Shown here: in pieces, positions 24,627-32,318 of the stretch | Numbering within the stretch: position 1 is the first letter of the stretch | Layout of the letters: the number at the start of each line of letters is the position of its first letter | Source of the DNA: Thermus sp. CCB_US3_UF1 | Lineage (GTDB): Bacteria; Deinococcota; Deinococci; Deinococcales; Thermaceae | Length of the DNA: 64,000 nt | Reading direction: 5' to 3' | Assembly (NCBI RefSeq): GCF_000236585.1 | Contig: NC_017278.1 | Span: 558,001-622,000 of the forward strand | Notes under the pieces: generated by a model | Seen by the model: the letters and a program-made list of their open reading frames with translations, nothing else | What the model was told of the DNA's origin: nothing | The model's database searches: none | Translations under genes and position numbers: made by a program

Positions 24627-25073
24627 CTACTTCAGGCCCAGCTTCTTGCGCTCCTCCAGCACCTGCTGGGGGGTAAGCCGCTTGGCCCGGAGGGCCTTGA
24701 CCTCGTCGGCGGTGAAGGGCTTGAAGCCCTGGACCTTCTTGTCATCCCCCCAGGCGGTGGCGATGTGGTTGAGGAGGGCGGCGATCTCCTCGTCCTTCAG
24801 GCCGTTGTAAGCGGGCATGGCCCCGTTGTACTTCATGCCCTTGACCTCGATCTGCCCCTGCAGGCCCCAAAGGAGGACCTGGATGAGGAATTCCCGCCCG
24901 CCCTTCAGGGCCAGGATCTCGGCCACGTGCCCCGCCAGGGGCGGGAAGGCCCCCGGTATGCCTTGGCCCGTGGCCTGGTGGCAGCCCGCGCACTGGGTGT
25001 AGAGTTTGGCGCCATCCGCCTGGGCTAGGGCCAGGCCGCCGAGAAGGAGAAAAGCCATAAGGGTCCGCTTCAT
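24627..25073 (-). CDS. cycA: Cytochrome c552
   Basis: A 148-residue exported protein. A signal peptide (MKRTLMAFLLLGGLALAQ) precedes a mature chain beginning ADGAKLYTQCAGCHQATGQG with the single CxxCH heme site. The Met axial-ligand region is MKYNGAMPAY, and the long C-terminal extension (LTPQQVLEERKKLGLK) is characteristic of Thermus c552. It carries electrons to the ba3-type oxidase in the periplasm. The ATG at 25073 follows GGAGGG. It has its own TTGACG/TACCCT promoter and lies divergent to the sox operon, whose products would supply it with electrons. Confidence 0.96.
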   Translation of the reverse strand: MKRTLMAFLLLGGLALAQADGAKLYTQCAGCHQATGQGIPGAFPPLAGHVAEILALKGGREFLIQVLLWGLQGQIEVKGMKYNGAMPAYNGLKDEEIAALLNHIATAWGDDKKVQGFKPFTADEVKALRAKRLTPQQVLEERKKLGLK

Positions 25074-25091
25074 CTTTACCCTCCGGGGTAT

Positions 25092-25120
25092 AGGGTAGTT
25101 TGTCCCTTGTTTCCCGTCAA
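25092..25120 (-). promoter_or_regulatory. Promoter of cytochrome c552 gene
   Basis: TTGACG (25120-25115) and TACCCT (25097-25092) are spaced by 17 bp on the minus strand, followed by GGAGGG and the start codon. Confidence 0.8.
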
Positions 25121-25176
25121 GGGCCTGGGCTTTAGGCAAGCTTTAGCCGGCTGGGGCATGGGGAAGGGTCCTCTAT

Positions 25177-25196
25177 TAGGTATACAGGCATACCTA
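25177..25196. promoter_or_regulatory. Dyad repeat, possible operator
   Basis: TAGGTAT (25177-25183) and ATACCTA (25190-25196) are perfect 7-bp inverted arms around six bases. It lies between the cycA and sox promoters, about 55 bp upstream of the sox -35 box. Confidence 0.5.
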
Positions 25197-25224
25197 TGCC
25201 GCTCAGGGGTACTTGGTGAGCTTA

Positions 25225-25243
25225 GGCACAAAAAGAGTGTGCC
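25225..25243. repeat. Inverted repeat upstream of sox promoter
   Basis: GGCACA (25225-25230) and TGTGCC (25238-25243) flank an A-rich seven-base loop, ending seven bases before the sox -35 box. It could be an operator. Confidence 0.4.
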
Positions 25244-25250
25244 CGAGGGC

Positions 25251-25279
25251 TTGATTTTGGGCTGACAGCCTGATAAGGT
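25251..25279 (+). promoter_or_regulatory. Promoter of the sox operon
   Basis: TTGATT (25251-25256) and TAAGGT (25274-25279) are exactly 17 bp apart, about 35 bp before the first sox gene. A palindrome TGGGTGTACCCA (25291-25302) lies in the early transcribed region and could bind a repressor. Confidence 0.75.
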
Positions 25280-25314
25280 ACAAATGTCCTTGGGTGTACC
25301 CAGGCGGTGTAAAG

Positions 25315-25746
25315 ATGTACGTATACCGGGTACTTTGGACGCTCCTCCTCGCGGGCCCCTTGGCCTTGGCGGCCCTGGACGCGAGCCGTTGGTATCCCTT
25401 CGCCCAGGCCCAGGATCTAGCCAGGGAGTACAGCCGGGTACTCATGGTGTACTTCCATAGCCCCACCTGCCCTTACTGCGACCAGATGAACACCTTCGTC
25501 CTCTCTGACCCCGGGGTGAGCCAGCTTTTGGAAGAGCGCTTCCTGGTGGCCTCTGTGAGCACCGCGACCCCGGAGGGGCAGGAGCTTTCCCGGCGCTTCC
25601 GCGTGCCGGGTACCCCTACCTTCGTCTTCCTCGTCCACCGCAAGGGGGCGTGGGAAGAGGTGGGCCGGCTTTTTGGCAGCCGGCCCCGGGCGCAGTTCCT
25701 CTCGGAGCTGCGCCAGGTGTGCGCCAAGGGAGGTGTGTGTGAATAG
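25315..25746 (+). CDS. Periplasmic thioredoxin-like protein, SoxW type
   Basis: A 143-residue protein with an N-terminal hydrophobic segment (VLWTLLLAGPLALAAL) and a thioredoxin fold with active site SPTCPYCDQM and the cis-Pro segment VPGTPTF. SoxW-type thioredoxins keep Sox proteins, chiefly SoxY, reduced in the periplasm, with electrons relayed by a CcdA-like membrane protein; one is encoded at 35511. It is the first gene of the operon. The ATG at 25315 is preferred to an in-frame ATG at 25294, which would precede the likely signal. It overlaps soxY by 8 bp. Confidence 0.82.
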   Translation: MYVYRVLWTLLLAGPLALAALDASRWYPFAQAQDLAREYSRVLMVYFHSPTCPYCDQMNTFVLSDPGVSQLLEERFLVASVSTATPEGQELSRRFRVPGTPTFVFLVHRKGAWEEVGRLFGSRPRAQFLSELRQVCAKGGVCE

Positions 25747-26191
25747 GCGAGCGTTTCTGAAGGCTACCGGTGCGGCCCTGGGGGCGGTGGCCCTGGCCGG
25801 GCTTCCCGCCCGGGCCCAGGCCCTGGAGGGTGAGGACTTGGCCAACCTGGAGAAGGCCCTGAAGGAAGCCCTGGGCAAGGGGTTCAAGGACCTCACCCCC
25901 TCCAACCTGGTGAAGCTCACCATGCCGGCCATCGCGGAGAGTGGGGCCAACGTGCCCGCGGAGGTGGAGGTCAACCTGCCCCCAAGCCAGGTAAAGGCCA
26001 TCCATCTCTTCGCCGACAAGAACCCCACCCCCAGGCTGGTGAGCTTCATGCCCATGAAGGCCATGGCCTACTACGCCACCCGGGTGCGCCTGGCGGAAAC
26101 TAGCGCGGTGAGGGCCGTGGTGGAGACCACCGACGGCAGGCTGCTTCTGGCCTCGGCCAGCACCCGGGTGACCGTGGGCGGCTGCGGCTAA
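25739..26191 (+). CDS. soxY: Sulfur carrier protein SoxY
   Basis: 150 residues. A Tat-type signal (NRRAFLKATGAALGAVALAG) leads an immunoglobulin-like domain and the C-terminal swinging arm ending VGGCG. The penultimate Cys is the attachment point for thiosulfate and sulfur intermediates. The start is a GTG at 25739 after GGGAGGTG. SoxY travels as SoxYZ between SoxAX, SoxB and SoxCD. It is 18 bp upstream of soxZ. Confidence 0.96.
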   Translation: MNRRAFLKATGAALGAVALAGLPARAQALEGEDLANLEKALKEALGKGFKDLTPSNLVKLTMPAIAESGANVPAEVEVNLPPSQVKAIHLFADKNPTPRLVSFMPMKAMAYYATRVRLAETSAVRAVVETTDGRLLLASASTRVTVGGCG

Positions 26192-26209
26192 GGAAAGGAG
26201 GAACCCGAG

Positions 26210-26536
26210 ATGCCCATCCGTACCATCGTCCGTCTGACCCCGGCCAAGCCCAAGGCCGGCGAGGAAGTCCGGCTCCAGGCAGTGGCCCAGCACCCCAACG
26301 AGCCCGGCACCCGCCGGGACGAGAAGGGAAACCTCATCCCCGCCAACTACATCAACCTGGTGGAGGTCTACTTTGAGGGGGAAAAGGTGGCCGAGGCCCG
26401 CCCCGGCCCCTCCACCAGCGCCAACCCCCTCTACGGCTTCAAGTTCAAGGCCGAGAAGCCCGGCACCTTCACCGTGAAGCTCAAGGACACCAGCGGGGAC
26501 ACCGGGGAGGGGCAGGTCAAGCTGGAGCTGGCCTAA
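26210..26536 (+). CDS. soxZ: SoxYZ carrier subunit SoxZ
   Basis: A 108-residue Ig-fold protein without signal peptide (MPIRTIVRLTPAKPKAGEEV...). SoxZ pairs with SoxY and is exported by riding on SoxY's Tat signal. The QHPNEPGTRRDEKGNLIPANYI segment and the ending GEGQVKLELA fit the family. It is preceded by AAAGGAGGAA. Confidence 0.95.
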   Translation: MPIRTIVRLTPAKPKAGEEVRLQAVAQHPNEPGTRRDEKGNLIPANYINLVEVYFEGEKVAEARPGPSTSANPLYGFKFKAEKPGTFTVKLKDTSGDTGEGQVKLELA

Positions 26537-26580
26537 GGTGGGGCGCCCGGGGGACCGGGCGCCTTTATGGAGGTGGGTAT

Positions 26581-27360
26581 ATGGTCTGGAGGGCGTGGTG
26601 TACGCTGGCCCTGGTCCTTCTTCTTCCCCTGGCCCTGGCCCAGGATGCCGACCCGCGGGAGGAGGCCAAGCGGCAAAAGGAGCTCCTCCTCAAGACCGCA
26701 GGCATCCTTCCCACGGAGCTGGTGGTGGAGCAAGGCCGGGAGCTTTTCGGTCGCAAGGGGCCTTCGGGCAAGACCATGGCCGAGTGCGACTTTGGCCTGG
26801 GCAAGGGCGTGCTGGAGGGGGCTGCGGCCCGGCTTCCCCGTTACTTCCTGGACACGAACCGGGTGGAGGACCTGGATAGCCGCATCCTCACCTGCATGAC
26901 CCGGGTGCAGGGGTTTAAGCCCGAGCAGATCCGGCGCTCCGAGGTGGTGGCCGTGGCCTTTTACATCGCCAGCAAGTCCACGGGCCAGCGGATCCAGGTC
27001 CGCCTTCTCTTCCCCCAGGAGCGGGAGCTTTACGCCCTAGGGGAGAAGCTCTTTTACGCCCGCACCGGGGCCAGGGACGTGGGGTGCGCCACCTGCCACG
27101 TCACCTACGTGGGCCGGCGGGCAGGGGTCTTGCCCTATGCGGACGTCCTGGGCAAGGACCAGTCCTGGACCCACTGGCCCGCCTACCGCTACTCCAACGA
27201 CCAAACCTGGACCATGCAGGACCGGATCCGGGCCTGCTACGGCAACATCGCCCACCCGCCCCCGGACCTTTACTCCTTGCCCATCCTGGCCCTCGAGGTT
27301 TTCCTGGCCTACCGCAACAACGGGGCCGTGGTGGAGGAGTGGCCCGCCTTTGTGCGCTAA
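26581..27360 (+). CDS. soxA: Cytochrome c SoxA, copy 1
   Basis: 259 residues with a signal peptide (ending LPLALAQD). One heme motif, CATCH at 169-173, and the conserved RIRACYGN cysteine, proposed as the axial heme ligand and sulfur-handling Cys in SoxA, are present. The additional N-terminal CxxCH of diheme SoxA is absent; a lone TCMTRVQG remains. SoxA and SoxX oxidatively couple thiosulfate to SoxY. It starts 8 bp after a GGAGGTG site. A second, divergent soxA lies at 30218. Confidence 0.92.
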   Translation: MVWRAWCTLALVLLLPLALAQDADPREEAKRQKELLLKTAGILPTELVVEQGRELFGRKGPSGKTMAECDFGLGKGVLEGAAARLPRYFLDTNRVEDLDSRILTCMTRVQGFKPEQIRRSEVVAVAFYIASKSTGQRIQVRLLFPQERELYALGEKLFYARTGARDVGCATCHVTYVGRRAGVLPYADVLGKDQSWTHWPAYRYSNDQTWTMQDRIRACYGNIAHPPPDLYSLPILALEVFLAYRNNGAVVEEWPAFVR

Positions 27361-27369
27361 GGAGGGAGC

Positions 27370-27939
27370 ATGAGAAAGGTCGTTTTCGCCCTGATGGTCC
27401 TTTCCCTGGTGGCCTTGGCCCAGCGTTACTTCCAGGACCAGGAACTGGAGCGCATCAAGACCGCGGGCAGGGCCTACGCTGAGGTTTTCCTCAACCAGCG
27501 TCCGGACCAGGCCCTCTGCTCCCTCCACAAAAACCGCCTCCCCGCTGACCTCCTGCCCCAGTTCCTGGAGGCCCAGCGGGCCCAGATCCGCTACCCGCAA
27601 AACGGCAAGCTCATGGGGGATTGGAAGAAGGGCGGGGCCATCTTCAACAACCTGCAGAAGGCCAACTGCTTCTCCTGCCACTTCGGCTCCCCCGTGCACC
27701 TGGGGGGGGACGTGGGCCCCAGCCTGGAGAAGTACGGTCTCAAGCGGGGCCAGTCCGAGGCGGTCCAGCGCTACACCTACGAGGTCATCTACAACGCCTG
27801 GGCCTTCTTCCCTTGCACGGTCATGTACCGCTTCGGGGCCCAGGGCCTCCTGACCCCGGAGGAGATCGCCGACGTGGTGGCCTACCTCCTGGACCCCGAG
27901 TCCGACTTCAACACCAAGCCCGCGGTGGGGTCTAAATGA
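27370..27939 (+). CDS. soxX: Cytochrome c SoxX, copy 1
   Basis: 189 residues with a signal peptide (MRKVVFALMVLSLVALAQ), the heme site CFSCH at 100-104, the VGPSLEKYG segment, and a Met ligand candidate in FFPCTVMYRFGA. The N-terminal extension (QALCSLHKNRLP) is shared with copy 2 and resembles type-2 SoxX. SoxX is the electron-accepting monoheme partner of SoxA. It overlaps soxB by 4 bp. Confidence 0.92.
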   Translation: MRKVVFALMVLSLVALAQRYFQDQELERIKTAGRAYAEVFLNQRPDQALCSLHKNRLPADLLPQFLEAQRAQIRYPQNGKLMGDWKKGGAIFNNLQKANCFSCHFGSPVHLGGDVGPSLEKYGLKRGQSEAVQRYTYEVIYNAWAFFPCTVMYRFGAQGLLTPEEIADVVAYLLDPESDFNTKPAVGSK

Positions 27940-29657
27940 ACCGCAGGGACTTCCTCTTCCTCCTTTCCGTCCTAGGGGGCCTGGGGCCCAGGGCCCTGGC
28001 CCAGGTGCGGGAGGACCCTGCCCGCCTTTACGACCTCCCCCCCTACGGGGAGGCCACCCTCCTCTACTTCTCCGACCTCCACGGCCAGGCCTTCCCCCAC
28101 CACTTCATGGAACCCCCCAACCTCATCGCCCCCAAGCCCCTGATGGGCCGCCCCGGCTACCTCACCGGGGAGGCCATCCTCCGCTACTACGGGGTGGGGC
28201 GGGGCACGCCCTTGGCCTACCTCCTCTCCTACCTGGACTTTGTGGAGCTGGCCCGCGCCTTTGGCCCCATCGGGGGGATGGCCGCCCTCACCGCCCTTAT
28301 CCGCCAGCAAAAGGCCCAGGTGGAAGCCGCAGGCGGGCAGGCCCTGGTCCTGGACGGGGGGGATACCTGGACCAACTCCGGGCTTTCCCTGCTCACCCAG
28401 GGAGAGGCCATCGTGGAGTGGCAGAACCTCACCGGGGTGGACCACATGGTCTCCCACTGGGAGTGGACCTTGGGGCGGCAAAGGGTGGAGGAGCTCCTCA
28501 AGAAGTTCCGGGGGGAACACCTTTCCTACAACGTGGTGGACGAGCTCTTTGGCGACCCCCTCTTCCCCGCCTACCGCATCCATACCCTGGGGGGGTACGC
28601 CGTGGCCGTGGTGGGGGCCACCTACCCCTACGTGAAGGTTTCCCACCCCGAGGGCTTTACCGAAGGGCTTTCCTTCGCCCTGGACGAGAAGCGCCTGCAG
28701 GAGACGGTGGACGCGGCCCGGGCCGAGGGGGCGGACGCGGTGGTCCTCCTCTCCCACAACGGCCTGCAGCTGGATGCCGCCCTGGCGGAAAGGGTGCAGG
28801 GGATTGACCTGATCCTCTCCGGCCACACCCACGACCTCACCCCCTTGCCCTGGCGGGTAGGGAAGACCTGGATCGTGGCGGGAAGCGCGGCGGGAAAGGC
28901 CCTCATGCGGGTGGACCTGAAGCTCCGCCGGGGCGGGGTCGCCAACCTGCGGGTCCGGGTCCTGCCCGTCCTGGCCCAGCACCTGCCCAAGGCGGCGGAC
29001 GTGGAGGCCTGGCTGGAGGCCCGGATGGCCCCCCACCGCGCCCACCTCTTGGAAGCCTTGGCCGTTGCCGAAACCCTCCTCTACAAGCGGGATACCCTCT
29101 ACTCCACCTTTGACCAGCTGGTGGGGGAGGCGGTGAAGGCCCTCTACCCCGAGGTGGAGGTGGTCTTCAGCCCCGCGGTGCGCTGGGGGACCACCATCCT
29201 TCCCGGGCAGGCCATCACCCGCGACCACCTTTACGCCTTTACCGGGTTCACCTACCCCGAGCTCTACCTCTTCTGGCTGCGGGGGGAACAGATAAGGAAC
29301 GTCTTGGAGGACATCGCCAGCAACGTCTTCAGCCCCGACCCTTTCTACCAACAAGGGGGGGATGTGAGCCGCACCCACGGGCTCCGCTACGCCTTGGACC
29401 CCGATGCCCCCCTGGGGCGCCGGGTCCAGAGGGTGGAGGTGGGGGGAAGGCCCTTGGACCCCGGCCGCCGCTACCTGGTGGCCGCCTACGGGGGGCGGCT
29501 CCAGCGGGCGGGGGAGGCCAGGGCCGGCTACGAGCCCAAGCCCATCTACGCCCTCTTGGAGGCCTACCTCAAGGGGGTGGGGAGGGTTAGGGTTCTCCCC
29601 GAGCCCAACGTGCGGGTTCTGGGGCGCAACTACCGCATACCGGAGGTGAGAGGATGA
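27936..29657 (+). CDS. soxB: Thiosulfohydrolase SoxB
   Basis: 573 residues with a Tat signal (MNRRDFLFLLSVLGGLG). It is a binuclear manganese hydrolase of the 5'-nucleotidase superfamily: metal ligands in YFSDLHGQ (Asp47, His49), LDGGDTWTNSG, MVSHWEWTLG, LLSHNG and LSGHTHD are all present. It hydrolyses the sulfonate from SoxY-bound thiosulfate, releasing sulfate. It overlaps both neighbouring soxX genes by 4 bp, so copy 1 and copy 2 pairs belong to one transcript. Confidence 0.96.
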   Translation: MNRRDFLFLLSVLGGLGPRALAQVREDPARLYDLPPYGEATLLYFSDLHGQAFPHHFMEPPNLIAPKPLMGRPGYLTGEAILRYYGVGRGTPLAYLLSYLDFVELARAFGPIGGMAALTALIRQQKAQVEAAGGQALVLDGGDTWTNSGLSLLTQGEAIVEWQNLTGVDHMVSHWEWTLGRQRVEELLKKFRGEHLSYNVVDELFGDPLFPAYRIHTLGGYAVAVVGATYPYVKVSHPEGFTEGLSFALDEKRLQETVDAARAEGADAVVLLSHNGLQLDAALAERVQGIDLILSGHTHDLTPLPWRVGKTWIVAGSAAGKALMRVDLKLRRGGVANLRVRVLPVLAQHLPKAADVEAWLEARMAPHRAHLLEALAVAETLLYKRDTLYSTFDQLVGEAVKALYPEVEVVFSPAVRWGTTILPGQAITRDHLYAFTGFTYPELYLFWLRGEQIRNVLEDIASNVFSPDPFYQQGGDVSRTHGLRYALDPDAPLGRRVQRVEVGGRPLDPGRRYLVAAYGGRLQRAGEARAGYEPKPIYALLEAYLKGVGRVRVLPEPNVRVLGRNYRIPEVRG

Positions 29658-30214
29658 AGCGAAAAGCGCTTTTGGCCATGGGGCTTCTGGCTTTTGGGCT
29701 GGCCCTTTCCCAGGTGAGCCCCTTCCGGGCCCGCCTCGAGGCCGCCCTAGGGAGCGGGGGGCGGGAGTTCGCCCAGGTGATGCTCTCCCAGGACCGGGGC
29801 CAGGCCCTTTGCAGCCAGTACCGGGACAGACTCCCCCCCGACCTCATACCCCAGTTCCTGGCCGAGCAGAAGGCCCTCATCAAGTACCCCAAAAGCGGTA
29901 AGCTCCTGGGGGACTGGAGGAACGGGGAGAAGGTCTTCACCGACCCTAAGCGGGGCAACTGCTACGCCTGCCACGCGGGCGACCCCAAGGAGGTGGCCTA
30001 CGGCACCATGGGCCCCTCCCTCACCGGCTACGGCCAGCGGGGCACCTCGGAACCCGTGGTCCGCTACACCTACGAGAAGATCTACAACGCCTGGGCCTTC
30101 GTGCCCTGCTCCCTCATGTACCGGGGCGGGGTCCATGGCCTCTTCACCCCGGAGGAGACCGCCGACCTGGTGGCCTACCTCCTGGACCCCAACTCCCCCA
30201 TCAACCGGAGGTGA
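29654..30214 (+). CDS. soxX: Cytochrome c SoxX, copy 2
   Basis: 186 residues with a signal peptide and heme site CYACH at 103-107. It parallels copy 1 closely in layout (GQALCSQYRDRLPPDLIPQF versus QALCSLHKNRLP; YNAWAFVPCSLMY versus YNAWAFFPCTVMY) but is clearly diverged, so the duplication is old. It lies between soxB and a second soxA, giving a mirror-image gene order. Confidence 0.9.
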   Translation: MKRKALLAMGLLAFGLALSQVSPFRARLEAALGSGGREFAQVMLSQDRGQALCSQYRDRLPPDLIPQFLAEQKALIKYPKSGKLLGDWRNGEKVFTDPKRGNCYACHAGDPKEVAYGTMGPSLTGYGQRGTSEPVVRYTYEKIYNAWAFVPCSLMYRGGVHGLFTPEETADLVAYLLDPNSPINRR

Positions 30215-30217
30215 GCG

Positions 30218-31021
30218 GTGAAGGACAAGCGAACCCGCATCCTTTTCCTTTCCCTGAGCCTGGCCGCCCTGGGGGGGCTCTTGGGCTACACCCAGCAGCC
30301 CAAGCCCCTGGACCCCTTTGAGGAGGCCATGCGCCAGCGGCAGATGTACCTGGAGACCTTCGGGGTTCTCCCCGGGGAGCTTTACGTGGAGGAGGGCAAG
30401 GAGCTCTTCTTCCGCAAGGGCCCCAGCGGCAAGACCCTGGAGGAGTGCGACTTCGGCCTGGGCAAGGGCAAGCTGGAGGGGGTCTACGCCGTCTTGCCCA
30501 AGTACTTCCCCGATAGCCGCAAGGTGGAGGACCTGGAAAGCCGGGTCTACACCTGCATGCAGACCGTCCAGGGCTACAAGCCCCAGGCCATCAAGCGGGA
30601 GGAGGTCAAGGCCATCACCACCTACATCGCCAGCTTCTCCTCCAAGGCCAAGATGCAGGTGGTGCCCAAGCACCCCCAGGAGCTGGCCATGTACAACCTG
30701 GGGCGGGAGCTATGGTACGCCCGCGCCGGGGCGCGGGACATGAGCTGCGCCGTCTGCCACGACCAGTATGCCGGCCAGCGGGTGCGCCTCTCCCCGGTGC
30801 GGAGCCCCAAACAAGGTCTAGGGAGCGAGTGGCCCGCCTACCGCTTTGAGGCGGACAAGCTCTACACCATGGAGGACCGCATCGCCTTCTGCTACGAGTC
30901 CATCGCCATCCCTGCTCCCGCCTTCTACTCCGAGCCCTACATCGCCCTGACCCTGTACATGCTGGCCGAGGCCACCAAGGCCGGGCGTTCCTTTGAGGAG
31001 TTGCCCTTCTTCACCCGCTAG
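30218..31021 (+). CDS. soxA: Cytochrome c SoxA, copy 2
   Basis: 267 residues starting at a GTG after GGAGGTGAGC. The N-terminus (ILFLSLSLAALGGLLGYTQQ) may be an uncleaved anchor or signal. Heme site CAVCH is at 177-181, and the axial-ligand cysteine region reads RIAFCYES, differing from RIRACYGN of copy 1. TCMQTVQGY matches the degenerate first-heme position. It likely pairs with the adjacent SoxX copy 2; whether the pair differs in substrate is unknown. Confidence 0.88.
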   Translation: MKDKRTRILFLSLSLAALGGLLGYTQQPKPLDPFEEAMRQRQMYLETFGVLPGELYVEEGKELFFRKGPSGKTLEECDFGLGKGKLEGVYAVLPKYFPDSRKVEDLESRVYTCMQTVQGYKPQAIKREEVKAITTYIASFSSKAKMQVVPKHPQELAMYNLGRELWYARAGARDMSCAVCHDQYAGQRVRLSPVRSPKQGLGSEWPAYRFEADKLYTMEDRIAFCYESIAIPAPAFYSEPYIALTLYMLAEATKAGRSFEELPFFTR

Positions 31022-31023
31022 CC

Positions 31024-31455
31024 ATGCGCCGCCGCCACCTCCTCGCCCTTCTGCCCCTCCTTCCCCTGGCCCGGGCCCAGGGAGGGGAGGGGTGGGTGCA
31101 GGCCTTCGGGGCCTTCCTCCAGCGGGTGCCTCCCGCGAGCTACCTGGTCTACCCCACGGAGGCCAAGGACCTCCTCCTCTTTGAGCCCTTCGTTCTGGAC
31201 GTGCGCACCCTGGAGGAGCGGAAACGGGGCTACATCCCGGGCTCGGTGCACATCTACGCCGGCCAGGTGCCCGACCGCCTTTCGGAACTTCCCAAGGACA
31301 AGGAGGCCCTGATCCTGGTCTACTGCAACTCGGGGAGCGTGTCCATGGTGGTGGCGGCCTACCTGCGGGCCCTGGGCTACAAGAACGCCAAGAACATCGC
31401 CCACGGTTTCAAGGGCTGGCTGGACGCCGGCCTGGAAGTGGAGGGAGGATCATGA
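31024..31455 (+). CDS. Periplasmic rhodanese-like sulfurtransferase
   Basis: 143 residues: signal peptide (HLLALLPLLPLARAQ), then one rhodanese domain with FVLDVRTLEERKRGYIPGSVHI and the active-site loop VYCNSGSVS containing the catalytic Cys. Rhodaneses move sulfane sulfur between thiols. It overlaps the DUF302 gene by 4 bp. Its position in the sox operon suggests a role in handling persulfide or sulfur intermediates. Confidence 0.85.
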   Translation: MRRRHLLALLPLLPLARAQGGEGWVQAFGAFLQRVPPASYLVYPTEAKDLLLFEPFVLDVRTLEERKRGYIPGSVHIYAGQVPDRLSELPKDKEALILVYCNSGSVSMVVAAYLRALGYKNAKNIAHGFKGWLDAGLEVEGGS

Positions 31456-32306
31456 AACGAATTCTGGTTTTGACGGCGGCCCTTCTGGGCTTTTCCCTGG
31501 CCCAGTCCCTGGTGGTGGAGGTCCGCGGGTCCTTGGAAGCGGTGGAGGCCAGGACCCTGCGGGCCTTGAGGGAGGCGGGCCTCGAGCCCGACCGGGTCCT
31601 GAACCTGGGGGAGCAGGTGCGCCAGGTGACGGGCCCCGGCTTCCCCGATTACCGCCTGGTGGTGCTCAAGCCGGAGGCGGGCAGCGTGGAGGCGGCCTCC
31701 AAGAACCCCATGGCCGCCATCGTCCTGCCCCCCACGGTCTTCATCACCGGGGAAGGGGGGCGCTACACGGTGGGCACCCTGGATGGCAGGCTCCTCTTCG
31801 GCATGCTGGGGGTGTACGGGGGGGCGGTGGAGCGGTTGGTGTGGCGCCTCGAGGCCGCCCTGGGCCGCCTGGGCCCCGTGCGCCAGGTGGCCCCGGCCAT
31901 GATGCCCGATCCCCGAAGCGGCATGATGCCCGCCCTGCTCTACCGGGTCCCTGGGGCCAAGCTGGAGGACGTGGTCCTCATGGTGGAGACCGAGCTCACC
32001 TCCGCCGGGCTCAACCTCTTGCCCAACGTGCGGGTGGGCCCGGTGACGGTGATCATGCCCTGCAAGAGCGAGTGGGCCCGGGTGATGTTCCTCACCCAGC
32101 CCGCGGGCGGGTTCGCCGCCCCCTGCCGCTTCTTCGCCATGCCCATGGGGGAGGATGTCCTGGTGGGGGCCATAGACCCCATGCTGATGACCATCATGCC
32201 TGGGGTCATGGGTAGCCCCGCGGTTACAATGCTGCAAGAGGCCAGGCAGGTGATGCTGGGAATCCTGGAAGCCGTGGGCGGGGTTCCCCATCGCCTTGGC
32301 CCATGA
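31452..32306 (+). CDS. DUF302-like exported protein
   Basis: 284 residues with a signal peptide (VLTAALLGFSLAQ). Two halves can be seen: an N-terminal domain of about 150 residues with a TlpA-unlike beta/alpha pattern, and a C-terminal DUF302-like domain (VVLMVETELTSAGLNLLPNVRVG...). The C-terminal part holds Cys in IMPCKSEW and AAPCRFFAMP. Function unknown; members occur near sulfur oxidation genes. It lies 12 bp upstream of soxF. Confidence 0.65.
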   Translation: MKRILVLTAALLGFSLAQSLVVEVRGSLEAVEARTLRALREAGLEPDRVLNLGEQVRQVTGPGFPDYRLVVLKPEAGSVEAASKNPMAAIVLPPTVFITGEGGRYTVGTLDGRLLFGMLGVYGGAVERLVWRLEAALGRLGPVRQVAPAMMPDPRSGMMPALLYRVPGAKLEDVVLMVETELTSAGLNLLPNVRVGPVTVIMPCKSEWARVMFLTQPAGGFAAPCRFFAMPMGEDVLVGAIDPMLMTIMPGVMGSPAVTMLQEARQVMLGILEAVGGVPHRLGP

Positions 32307-32318
32307 GGAGGAAAGAGT

